Below are positions 18,561-25,766 of a DNA stretch of 64,000 nucleotides, piece after piece (position 1 is the stretch's first letter; each line of letters starts with the position of its first letter). A model generated the notes under the pieces. It was not told the DNA's origin and did no database searches. It saw only the letters and a list, made by a program, of their open reading frames with translations. The stretch is from Clostridia bacterium (GTDB taxonomy: Bacteria > Bacillota > Clostridia > Oscillospirales > Acutalibacteraceae), in contig JAFQMC010000013.1 in assembly GCA_017421045.1 (NCBI GenBank), forward strand, positions 1 to 64,000, given 5' to 3'. Position numbers and translations under genes: made by a program.

Positions 18561-18650
18561 TCATCTTCTTTTCCTGATTGCGAAAAAGCAAGCTGATGCT
18601 GATGCAATGGTTGCAAGTGTTATGATTGAAGGAATAATAATCTTTTTCAT
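18561..18650 (-). CDS. 29-residue membrane peptide
   Basis: A short frame starting at ATG 18648-18650, behind AAGAGG at about 9 nt, encodes MKKIIIPSIITLATIASASA then CFFAIRKRR and a TGA at 18561-18563. It has a basic N-terminus, about 20 hydrophobic residues and a basic tail RKRR, so it should span the membrane once. It could also be read as a miniature lipoprotein-like signal with a single Cys. It is the first frame after the four-repeat promoter (18726-18780) and precedes the secreted protease by 56 bp. Possible roles are regulator or partner of the module 2 sensor/transporter, a leader peptide, or a signal. None is shown by sequence, and I know of no named family. Confidence 0.6.
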   Translation of the reverse strand: MKKIIIPSIITLATIASASACFFAIRKRR

Positions 18651-18725
18651 TTTTGTCGCCTCTTTCTTTATTTGATTTAACAACACAACACCAGAATTTT
18701 GTGCGTTGTTGACACAACGGTTTAA

Positions 18726-18780
18726 ATTCTACTGTGACAAAATGACTCTGAGGTGACTTGAAAGTGACCGATTCGTCACT
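18726..18780 (-). promoter_or_regulatory. Promoter with four 11-bp direct repeats upstream of the small peptide and protease
   Basis: On the minus strand: AGTGACGAATC (18780-18770), GGTCACTTTCA (18769-18759), AGTCACCTCAG (18758-18748) and AGTCATTTTGT (18747-18737). A TAGAAT -10 box (18726-18731) lies 10 nt after the final AGTCAT. It directly abuts the terminator of the upstream dockerin protease. Confidence 0.8.
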
Positions 18781-18785
18781 TAACA

Positions 18786-18829
18786 ACAAAGCTAACCCCT
18801 CTGCTCAGATCACGGAGCAGAGGGGTTAG
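18786..18829 (-). terminator. Terminator of the dockerin protease gene
   Basis: A perfect 15-bp stem, CTAACCCCTCTGCTC (18792-18806) with its complement at 18815-18829, is followed on the minus strand by CTTTGTTGTT. It shares the CCCCTCTG stem with terminators at 7226 and 28960. Confidence 0.8.
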
Positions 18830-18852
18830 TGTGCAAAAAATCTTTAGTTTTC

Positions 18853-20790
18853 TTATGCAACAGGTTTGCCGATGGGATAACCTGTTTTGATGTCTGCGAT
18901 GTGTTTCTGGATTGCAGTTGCATCCTTTACGTTGACCGTGCCATCTGCATTGACATCTGCACGAAGTTGTGCGTCTGTGGTCAACTCGATGAGGTCCGCC
19001 GCAGCTTTTTGTATAGCGGTTGCATCGTTTATATTGACCTTGCCGTCACCGTTTGCGTCGCCGAGAAGCTCTTTGTCGTCTTCGTCACCGGTTGAAGGCG
19101 GAAGTGCGGGAAAATCTTCTCCTGTTACTTCGGTGTAATAATATTTAATGGCATCGGTTAATTCGAAAAGCTCTGTTGCGAGGAAAATATCGGTTTTTTC
19201 ACAGGCATCTGCAGCAAAGCTGTAATACTGAAGCAAAGTGCCGTACAGAAATTCTTCTTCGTATTTGGGATTGTCGAAAACAGGAGCACATATTTTCAGC
19301 GCTGCCTCAAGCTCTGATATTAATTCTTCCCTTGTTTTTCCTTCGGCACTTGTGTAGTAATCCTTCAATTCAACGGGTGTTTCGTCGCTGTTGGTAAAAG
19401 CCTTTATTCGCATATTGCCGTACACAACATCATTGATATCTGTCCAGCTTTTTCCGTCACGGCTGAAGAAGCTTTCGCCGCTTTCGATGATTTTATAATC
19501 CTTGGGGAATCTTGTACCATCTGTCGCAATGGATACTGCACGGTCGGGGTTCTGCTCATCTTTCAGATTAATAACAACAGAGAATTTTTCGCCCTTGTTC
19601 AAAGGAATCTGCTCACTGAGCTTAACGGTGTGATAACCCTTGGGTAGATCTTCGCCGCTCAGCACAGCTTCAAAACTACCCTGAGTAGGATCTGTTTCGT
19701 CTTGTACGTCTGTATAGATCTCAATTTCATATTCCAGGTCGCTGTTTAAGGTGTAGAAGCTCACAGCCTCTAAGGTTTCGTTATCCTTCTGAGCAGTGAA
19801 CACATTTGCCATATATGCACCGCCTTCAAACGACATTCCGTTATTCTCGTCCCAATAAAAGTTGTCTGCGGACAAGTCATCGTACTGGTATGCGTTTGTG
19901 TATGTTCCGTTTTCAGAGAGTTTATAGAAAATTGCAGGGTACATTGTAATGGAAGTGTCCTCATAAGAAACCCAGTTGTAGCCGTTGTTGCCGTGCTCTG
20001 TGCCAAAGCTGTTCTTTATAAGCCAGGCACCGTTATTCTCGGGAGCAGGACCGTTTGTGTTAAAGTTCTCTCTGGGGTAGTTATCGTCCCAACCGACAAC
20101 CGCAACGGCATGGTTGGGCCAGCTTACCTCGCCACAATAGTAAGCGCCGGTTTCTTCGTTATAATATTCATCAGGGTTGGCATGTTCTGCTGTGCCGGCA
20201 CCGAATCGGATGATATACTCCTTTACTAAATCAGGGGTTGAAAAATCAATTTTGTATGCATCTGTAACATATGCTTCGTTATATGCATACATGGTCTCGG
20301 CATTGTACACTTTAAAAATATTTGCAGAATCAAAGAACAGTTTCTCGGAAGAGAACTGGCCATGGTTGGCACTTTCCTTCACAACACCCTGCTGATTGGC
20401 AAGAGCAAATATGGTAGACTCTGTACGATTTCCTTCCATAATATAATCAGTGTTCATCTGAAAACCGTCGAACATCCCCATTTTGTCTTCGTTTTTGTTG
20501 TAGCCTGCATAAGCTGTGAGAAGCTCCGACAAATCCAGACTTGTGTCATAACCGTTGTGGATAATCATACTTGACTCGCAGGCAGCCATAGCTGCATAGG
20601 ACCAGCAAGCGTTGGTTGCACCCTGATTTTTAACGGGTGTAACATAGCCTGCATCTGCCGAGCTGTAATAAGCAGGCAAAGAGCTGACTGATGTTTGTGA
20701 AGAACCGTTCGCAGCTGCAACAGGAAGCATAAACATTGCAACTATTGCCGTTGCCAGAATCAGACTTACGACTGTTTTAAAAACTTTCAT
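18853..20790 (-). CDS. Papain-like (C1A) protease with C-terminal dockerin
   Basis: A 645-residue secreted cysteine protease. A signal peptide (residues 1-27, ending PVAAA) leads almost directly into the peptidase domain, with Gln and nucleophile Cys62 in VKNQGATNACWSYAAMA, His in NHAVAVVGWDDNY and Asn in LIKNSFGTEHGNNGYNWVSY. A lectin-like domain follows (about 330-470, with VFTAQKDNETLEAVSFYTL). After a helical linker comes a type I dockerin in the last about 70 residues (DANGDGKVNINDATAIQK; DVNADGTVNVKDATAIQKHIA). Its first repeat deviates (KAAADLIEL instead of KHIAGLITL). The catalytic layout matches the 1010-residue protease nearby, so the two are paralogues with different C-terminal targeting modules. 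AAGGAGG precedes ATG 20790. Confidence 0.92.
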   Translation of the reverse strand: MKVFKTVVSLILATAIVAMFMLPVAAANGSSQTSVSSLPAYYSSADAGYVTPVKNQGATNACWSYAAMAACESSMIIHNGYDTSLDLSELLTAYAGYNKNEDKMGMFDGFQMNTDYIMEGNRTESTIFALANQQGVVKESANHGQFSSEKLFFDSANIFKVYNAETMYAYNEAYVTDAYKIDFSTPDLVKEYIIRFGAGTAEHANPDEYYNEETGAYYCGEVSWPNHAVAVVGWDDNYPRENFNTNGPAPENNGAWLIKNSFGTEHGNNGYNWVSYEDTSITMYPAIFYKLSENGTYTNAYQYDDLSADNFYWDENNGMSFEGGAYMANVFTAQKDNETLEAVSFYTLNSDLEYEIEIYTDVQDETDPTQGSFEAVLSGEDLPKGYHTVKLSEQIPLNKGEKFSVVINLKDEQNPDRAVSIATDGTRFPKDYKIIESGESFFSRDGKSWTDINDVVYGNMRIKAFTNSDETPVELKDYYTSAEGKTREELISELEAALKICAPVFDNPKYEEEFLYGTLLQYYSFAADACEKTDIFLATELFELTDAIKYYYTEVTGEDFPALPPSTGDEDDKELLGDANGDGKVNINDATAIQKAAADLIELTTDAQLRADVNADGTVNVKDATAIQKHIADIKTGYPIGKPVA

Positions 20791-20833
20791 GACAAATCCT
20801 CCTTAAAGATAAAGAATCACACTGTCTATTGTC

Positions 20834-20862
20834 ATTATACATATACATCCAGCCTTATTCAA
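20834..20862 (-). promoter_or_regulatory. Promoter of the dockerin protease gene
   Basis: On the minus strand, TTGAAT (20857-20862), a 17-nt spacer and TATAAT (20834-20839), about 40 bp before the ATG. A single AGTCAC lies just upstream, without the repeat series. Confidence 0.65.
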
Positions 20863-20908
20863 GTGACTAATTCACGGCGGGAATTTCGGCTGAAAATAGA
20901 TTTCAAAG

Positions 20909-21361
20909 TTATCTGTGTATGTATAACCTTGTCATTTCCGGTTCGCCGTCACCCTGTGCCATACAGAAAAACTCCCAGCCGTATCGCTCGTAGAATCCTG
21001 TGTGGTCTGTAACAAGGTAAACAGGCGAAATACCCTTTGACTTCAGATCATCAACTACCATATTAAGAAGCGCGCCTGCGATTCCTTGTTTTCGGTAGCT
21101 TTCTTCTGTATAAACAGCACAGACATTGGGTGAAAGGTCTTTTCTGTCGTGAAAGTCGTTTTCGATAACACCCATACCGCCAACTATCTGCTCACCGTCT
21201 AAGCAAAGATACCAGCCAAGCTCAGTTTTACCGCTGAGGTAATCTTCCATACACTCAAGGTATGCTTCCTTCGGCACACCCCATTTGCTGTTAAACCACG
21301 AAGCAGCACAATCCATAAGTTCAGGATTTTCTCTTAAAGTTATGTATTTCAGTTCATTCAT
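20909..21361 (-). CDS. GNAT-family N-acetyltransferase
   Basis: A 150-residue soluble protein with the GNAT fold signature: beta 4 NVCAVYTEESYRKQGIAGALLN, including the acetyl-CoA pyrophosphate-binding R-K-Q-G-I-A, followed by the helix MVVDDLKSKG and beta 5 PVYLVTDHTGFYERYGWEFFCMA. It transfers an acetyl group from acetyl-CoA to an unknown amine. Start ATG 21359-21361 has GGAGG upstream. There is no clear functional link to its neighbours; it follows a decayed gene remnant. Confidence 0.88.
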   Translation of the reverse strand: MNELKYITLRENPELMDCAASWFNSKWGVPKEAYLECMEDYLSGKTELGWYLCLDGEQIVGGMGVIENDFHDRKDLSPNVCAVYTEESYRKQGIAGALLNMVVDDLKSKGISPVYLVTDHTGFYERYGWEFFCMAQGDGEPEMTRLYIHR

Positions 21362-21378
21362 TTTATTTCCTCCAATAT

Positions 21379-21552
21379 TTATTTAAGACTTTTGTATTCG
21401 GTGTACTCTAAAACACCGCTGATATTATCAAGAGCATTTTTCTCAAGCTCCTTTACCATAAGGCACTCAGGCGCAGGGAGTCCTACACTCTCACCTGCCT
21501 CGGCATGAAGCTTTAGATTGTTCCTGCAGGTTGATTTGTTACGTTCATAAGT
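21379..21552 (-). pseudogene. Possible 3' remnant of an unidentified gene
   Basis: A 57-codon open stretch on the minus strand ends at TAA (21379-21381). It reads like ordinary protein (for example LKLHAEAGESVGLPAPECLM and KNALDNISGVLEYTEYKSLK) but has no start codon near its 5' end and stops abruptly at TGA (21553-21555). The family was not recognised. It could be the tail of a gene whose front was lost, next to an imperfect AGTTGCA...TGCAACT inverted repeat. Confidence 0.35.
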
Positions 21553-21623
21553 TCAGTTGCAGAGGTTTTCTGGAACAAATGCAACTAATCTTGCTCTGTA
21601 ACTGCGACCTCAAAGGTTCCGTA

Positions 21624-22277
21624 TTAACTCTTTCCAAGATTGCTGACAGCATAATACATCGTCACCAGTCCTGCGCTGAGAATCGCTCCGCCGATAATAT
21701 CTGTCAACCAATGCACACCCGACAGAAGCCTGCCGATCACCATAAATGCAACAAACGCAACAATCGCGAAGGCAACGCATCGTCTGAGCGTATGGCTCTT
21801 TATGCGGGCATTAAACTGCATCAAGGCGGTAGGCATCACCGTCATCACAAGCATGGTTGTCGAAGATGGATAGGATGCCTCCAGAACCCCGTTTATAAGC
21901 ACAGGTCGGTAATTGATAACCAAAACTTCGAAGAGGACATATACCGCCATGACGACCAGATAGAATCCCCCAAGGACGAGGATGCTGAAATCAACTTTCA
22001 TAAAACTTTTTCTCTTAATCCATTGTACGAGTCCAAGTATTGCAAAGCCCGGTACAAAACAAAAGGGTATAAGTCCCAGCCAGTCTGTTATGACGTACAA
22101 TAACATATGCACACCTGTCAGGTTGTGGACAAATCCGTTGACAGTTGCAAAGCCCACAGCGGACTGCTCAGGGCCGATTGCCCTTACATCAACAAAGCAA
22201 ACCGCCAGCGTCCACAGCACAAACCCTGCAAGCAGACCTGCACCAACGGAAAATTTCTTTCGGGTTTCTCTTTTCAT
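21624..22277 (-). CDS. PAP2-family membrane phosphatase-like protein with altered motif 2
   Basis: A 217-residue protein with about six membrane helices. PAP2 motif 1 is reduced to VINYRPVL, motif 2 reads YPSSTTML where active enzymes usually have PSGH, and motif 3 is RLLSGVHWLTDIIGG with the nucleophile-region His and Asp present. Active PAP2 enzymes dephosphorylate lipid phosphates such as undecaprenyl or phosphatidyl phosphate outside the membrane. Here the motif 2 His, which acts as acid/base, is replaced, so activity may be altered. Start ATG 22275-22277 has only a weak AGGTAG site. The gene lies downstream of an XRE regulator gene, and no terminator is obvious on this strand. Confidence 0.78.
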   Translation of the reverse strand: MKRETRKKFSVGAGLLAGFVLWTLAVCFVDVRAIGPEQSAVGFATVNGFVHNLTGVHMLLYVITDWLGLIPFCFVPGFAILGLVQWIKRKSFMKVDFSILVLGGFYLVVMAVYVLFEVLVINYRPVLINGVLEASYPSSTTMLVMTVMPTALMQFNARIKSHTLRRCVAFAIVAFVAFMVIGRLLSGVHWLTDIIGGAILSAGLVTMYYAVSNLGKS

Positions 22278-22385
22278 TTCTGTTCATCTACCTTTTCTGT
22301 ATTCGGCTTTCGCCTGATTACATTCTAAGGAGAAGGTATGAACAATCGCAAGAAACAAGGCATCACGGGGATGACACTTTCCGTG

Positions 22386-22991
22386 TCATCGCTTTTTTAT
22401 GAACATCAAAACCTTTATCATCAGGAAAATGAAGAGAAAAACCGCTGCGTAGGGCTGTGAGCTGATGATAAAAAGAAGTGCTCCGAGGGCATTGAGAATC
22501 AAAGATACGTTATTCTTGCACTTAATCCAGAAAGGCTTGTGGCAGTTCTGGAGAGCAAGGGTCAGGATTCCCCAGATGACAATTCCGATTACAACCGAAA
22601 AATATGTTATCTTCAGCCACGGCGATATTCCGCTCAGGTTGAGAAGTGAAACCTCCTCTATAAGACCGCCTGCTTCCTGCCCGAAAAACGGAAGAAAAAA
22701 GAACATGGCAACGCTTATATCAAGCAGGCCGAAAACCAGGTCACGGATATGATTTTCTCTTTGCTTGTTGTCTTCCTCTGCCAGAACAAGCATCTCGTCT
22801 CCTGACAGAAGCTCATCTATGGTCACGGAGAAAAACTTTGCTGTCGCCTTCAGCGAATCTATGTTGGGATAGCCTCTGCCCGACTCCCACTTTGAAATTG
22901 CGGTTCGGGAGACAAAAAGTGCCTCTGCCAACTCTTCCTGAGTGAGGCCTTTTTGCTTTCTCAGTTCCTGTAATTTTTCATTAAATTCCAC
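22386..22991 (-). CDS. XRE-family regulator with membrane domain
   Basis: A 201-residue protein. An N-terminal helix-turn-helix of the XRE/Cro type (residues 5-60; KGLTQEELAEALFVSRTAISKWESGRGYPN) is joined to a C-terminal domain with about four membrane helices (FFLPFFGQE, ITYFSVVIGIVIWGILTLAL, LILNALGALLFIISS and VFLFIFLMIKVLM). This fusion is frequent in Firmicutes; the membrane part probably anchors or senses. The start is GTG at 22989-22991 with AAAGGAG eight bases upstream. A 40-bp gap separates it from the methyltransferase gene upstream, suggesting co-transcription. Its target is unknown. Confidence 0.85.
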   Translation of the reverse strand: MEFNEKLQELRKQKGLTQEELAEALFVSRTAISKWESGRGYPNIDSLKATAKFFSVTIDELLSGDEMLVLAEEDNKQRENHIRDLVFGLLDISVAMFFFLPFFGQEAGGLIEEVSLLNLSGISPWLKITYFSVVIGIVIWGILTLALQNCHKPFWIKCKNNVSLILNALGALLFIISSQPYAAVFLFIFLMIKVLMFIKKR

Positions 22992-23033
22992 AGTAAATAC
23001 TCCTTTACCATGATTGGCTGTATTAAAATTTGG

Positions 23034-23819
23034 TTATGCTTTTCTGTATTCAAAAAGTCGGTACAGCTTCTTTGCAAAATTGCCTGCATACAATTTCTCA
23101 AAAATATGCTTTTCAATACCGTGAAGTTCATCGGTATATTTCTTCGGCGTCATGGCATGCTCTTTTACAAAAACAAACTCGCCGTGCCTCAGAATCTCGG
23201 GGTCATCTATTCCGTAAACCTCGGTTACACCCACATCGTTTATCGGATTTCTTTGCTTTGATTTTTTGGCGGCGAGAACACTGTAGCAATCCACCAAAAG
23301 CGACACACGTTCAAAATGACGGCTAAGATTCGCTGTTAATTCACGCAATTCCTCACAGTTAAGGTACATGCTTATACCTTCCATAACGACGATGGCGTGC
23401 CTTGTCTCGGGGATGTTTTTGAGCCACTTGCAGTCCCTTGCATCGCCTGTGAGCATATGATAATCGGCAGACTCCGAATAGTAGCGTTTCCGCTCGTTGA
23501 TAACCTGCGGAAAATCCACGTCATACCATCTGTGATTCATTGTGCCCACTCTCAAAACGCGACTGTCCAGACCGCAACCTATATGAATCACCACAGCATC
23601 CGTAAAATCTGTCATCTGCTGCTTTACCCATTCGTCAAACACAGCAGAGCGGATTCCCATATAATATGCTAGCCACTTTGATTTAGACTTGCCTTTGAGA
23701 GCAAAACCCTCTGCTGCCCAAATCTCCTCCGCTTTTTTATCATCGAGAAACAATCCCCTTTTGCTCACGTATGACTTTCCGTACAAAGGGATATATAGTG
23801 TTTTATTAACGCCATTCAT
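23034..23819 (-). CDS. LCM-type SAM methyltransferase (COG3315-like)
   Basis: The 261-residue soluble protein resembles the leucine carboxyl methyltransferase/PpmP branch of class I methyltransferases. Motif I is VVIHIGCGLDSRVLRVG, the acidic segment is WYDVDFPQVINERKRYY, VVMEGISMYLNCEELREL follows, and a YGIDDPEIL stretch lies near the C-terminus. These are typical for O-methyltransferases of small molecules or polyketide-type products in bacteria; the substrate here is unknown. GAGG precedes the ATG at 23819, and a promoter with an extended -10 lies upstream. Confidence 0.87.
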   Translation of the reverse strand: MNGVNKTLYIPLYGKSYVSKRGLFLDDKKAEEIWAAEGFALKGKSKSKWLAYYMGIRSAVFDEWVKQQMTDFTDAVVIHIGCGLDSRVLRVGTMNHRWYDVDFPQVINERKRYYSESADYHMLTGDARDCKWLKNIPETRHAIVVMEGISMYLNCEELRELTANLSRHFERVSLLVDCYSVLAAKKSKQRNPINDVGVTEVYGIDDPEILRHGEFVFVKEHAMTPKKYTDELHGIEKHIFEKLYAGNFAKKLYRLFEYRKA

Positions 23820-23877
23820 ACACTTACCTCAGAATTTAAAGTTTATTTCTTTGCGATTACAACAGGCTGACAAGCTG

Positions 23878-23906
23878 ATTATAGCACACCTTGTCACAAA
23901 AACCAA
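23878..23906 (-). promoter_or_regulatory. Promoter of the LCM-type methyltransferase gene
   Basis: On the minus strand, TTGGTT (23901-23906), a 17-nt spacer ending TGC, then TATAAT (23878-23883), an extended -10 arrangement. Confidence 0.6.
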
Positions 23907-23952
23907 CACTGCTCCGAAATTGCTTCGGATTGCTTTCATCCCTGCCACGAGT

Positions 23953-23990
23953 AAAACTTAACCCCACTGCGAAAAGCACAGTGGGGTTAA
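23953..23990 (-). terminator. Terminator of the BspA/dockerin gene
   Basis: A perfect 12-bp stem, TTAACCCCACTG (23958-23969) with CAGTGGGGTTAA (23979-23990), is followed on the minus strand by GTTTTAC. It is a variant of the CCCCTCTG stem seen at the other dockerin genes. Confidence 0.72.
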
Positions 23991-24020
23991 TACATTTTAA
24001 ACTATAATTTCATAATTCAG

Positions 24021-25712
24021 TTAACCGATATCAAATCCCGTGTCGATACCCGCTATATATTTCTGGATTGCGGTGGCATCCTTGATGTTGACAGCGTTAT
24101 CCTTATTGAAGTCGGCAAGATCGGTCTGCTCACTATCAAACTCCAGAAGACCTGCAAGGTTCTTCTGGATAGCGGTTACGTCCCTGATGTTAAGGACACT
24201 GTCCCTGTTAACATCACCCTTCACGTATAAAGTCACAAAGGGAATATTATTTTTCTGTGCGTAGGCTTCTGCCGTTGAACCTTTATAGCTGTAAAGTGTA
24301 AGGTCACCGGTACCGATAAAGCCTCTTTCCCCGATGTTTGCATCACTATTGAGAACTGTGACCTTTGCAAGATTTCTGCATCCGTCGAAAGAGTTATCGG
24401 CGATAGTTGTCACACTCTCAGGGATTGTAATACTCATAAGCTGTGCGCAACCGTGAAAAGCATAAAACTTGATAGTGTCTACACCTTCTGAGATTGTGAC
24501 ATCTGCAAGCTTTGTACAATCATAAAAAGCATATCTTTCAATAGAAGTTACACTGCCGGGGATATAAACACTTGTAAGCTTCAAACAATCTCTGAATGTA
24601 TACTCTTCAAGTATGGTAACCCCTTCGGGAATCTCTATGCTATTAAGCCCTCCGCAATAATAAAACGCGCCTTCACCGATAGCGGATAAACCGTCGGGAA
24701 GCGAGACATACAGAAGATTGTGGCATCCTACAAAGGCATACGGGCCAACAGAGGTTGTTCCGGCAGGAACTGTGTAAGATTTACGGCTATCAGCAGGAGG
24801 ATACTGCACAAGGGTTTTATTTGCGTCAGTAAACAGAACTCCGTCAACACTGCTGTAAACCGTATTATCCGAATCAACATTGAAGCTTTTTAGTCTGCGA
24901 CAACTCTTAAATGCATAACTGCCAATAGAAGTTACATCTTTGTGAATTGTGACACTCTCAATATAGCTGCAACTATCAAAAGCGTTTTTATGAATCGCGA
25001 CAACTTTATCGGGAATGGCATATTCTTTATCCTGTTTGTATTTTGGATATCGCAATAATGTGGTTCCGGATTTATCAAAGAGTACACCGTCAACACTGCT
25101 GTAAACAGTGTTATCAGGATCCACATTGATGCTTTCAAGCTTGGAGCAATCATCAAAAACAAAATCACCGATAACAGTTACACTTTTGGGGATATCAATA
25201 CTTGTAAGGCTTATGCAATAACGAAACGCTTGTTCACCAATAGAACTCACACCTTCGCACATCGTGATACTTACAAGTTTATCGCAGGAATAAAACGCAC
25301 GGGCACCAATTGATGTTACACTTCCGGGTATTGTGATGCTTGTAAAGACATCACAACCATAAAAAGCATCATCACCAATAGTTGTTACAGTACCTGGAAT
25401 CGTGATGTTTGTAAGACTTGAGCATCGATTAAATGCACCTTTACCAATAGTTGTTACCCCTTCGGGAATAGTGACCCTTGTAAGATTTTTGTCATAAGCA
25501 AAAGCATCTTTTCCGATAGTGGTAACGGGATAACCATCGATAACGGCGGGAATATCAACCTCTGTGGACTCTTCCAGCCAATCGGTAATGGTAACTTCCT
25601 CGTCTACAACACTATAGAGAAGTCCGTTATAAACCCTTGCTGATACGGGTATAACCGCAAACAGCGACATAAGCAGACACGCTATGCAAACTAAAGATAA
25701 AATACGTTTCAT
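24021..25712 (-). CDS. BspA-type leucine-rich repeat protein with dockerin
   Basis: A 563-residue secreted protein: signal peptide (MKRILSLVCIACLLMSLFAV, ending VSA), then about 17 BspA/LRR_5 repeats of about 23 residues each. The repeat core is TSIGxxAFxxCxxLxSIxIPxSV. Two repeats are interrupted by a related insert (DNTVYSSVDGVLF; near residues 195-240 and 285-325). A C-terminal dockerin occupies about the last 68 residues (DVNRDSVLNIRDVTAIQK; DFNKDNAVNIKDATAIQKYIA). No enzyme motif is visible. BspA repeats mediate protein or surface binding, so this looks like a dockerin-borne adhesion module. GGAGG precedes the ATG. It lies 54 bp downstream of the serine hydrolase gene with no terminator between them, so the two are probably co-transcribed. 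Confidence 0.9.
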   Translation of the reverse strand: MKRILSLVCIACLLMSLFAVIPVSARVYNGLLYSVVDEEVTITDWLEESTEVDIPAVIDGYPVTTIGKDAFAYDKNLTRVTIPEGVTTIGKGAFNRCSSLTNITIPGTVTTIGDDAFYGCDVFTSITIPGSVTSIGARAFYSCDKLVSITMCEGVSSIGEQAFRYCISLTSIDIPKSVTVIGDFVFDDCSKLESINVDPDNTVYSSVDGVLFDKSGTTLLRYPKYKQDKEYAIPDKVVAIHKNAFDSCSYIESVTIHKDVTSIGSYAFKSCRRLKSFNVDSDNTVYSSVDGVLFTDANKTLVQYPPADSRKSYTVPAGTTSVGPYAFVGCHNLLYVSLPDGLSAIGEGAFYYCGGLNSIEIPEGVTILEEYTFRDCLKLTSVYIPGSVTSIERYAFYDCTKLADVTISEGVDTIKFYAFHGCAQLMSITIPESVTTIADNSFDGCRNLAKVTVLNSDANIGERGFIGTGDLTLYSYKGSTAEAYAQKNNIPFVTLYVKGDVNRDSVLNIRDVTAIQKNLAGLLEFDSEQTDLADFNKDNAVNIKDATAIQKYIAGIDTGFDIG

Positions 25713-25766
25713 TTTAAAAATCCTCCCGAAAAATCATCTTCACTCTCTGAGTGAGCTTTGTATGTG

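Noticed and set aside
20862..20880. Single AGTCAC near the dockerin protease promoter as a fourth member of the repeat regulon
   Set aside because: Only one unit is present, the neighbouring GTGA is not at 11-bp phase, and the promoter has its own -35.
22370..22396. GATGACAC...GTGTCATC hairpin followed by a T-run on the plus strand
   Set aside because: It has terminator shape on the plus strand, but no plus-strand gene precedes it and it overlaps the stop of the minus-strand regulator gene, so I do not list it as a functional terminator.
22339..22461. Plus-strand frame starting MNNRKKQG behind AAGGAGAAGG
   Set aside because: It runs antisense into the XRE gene, overlaps a hairpin and loses protein-like character after about 20 residues. 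Probably chance.
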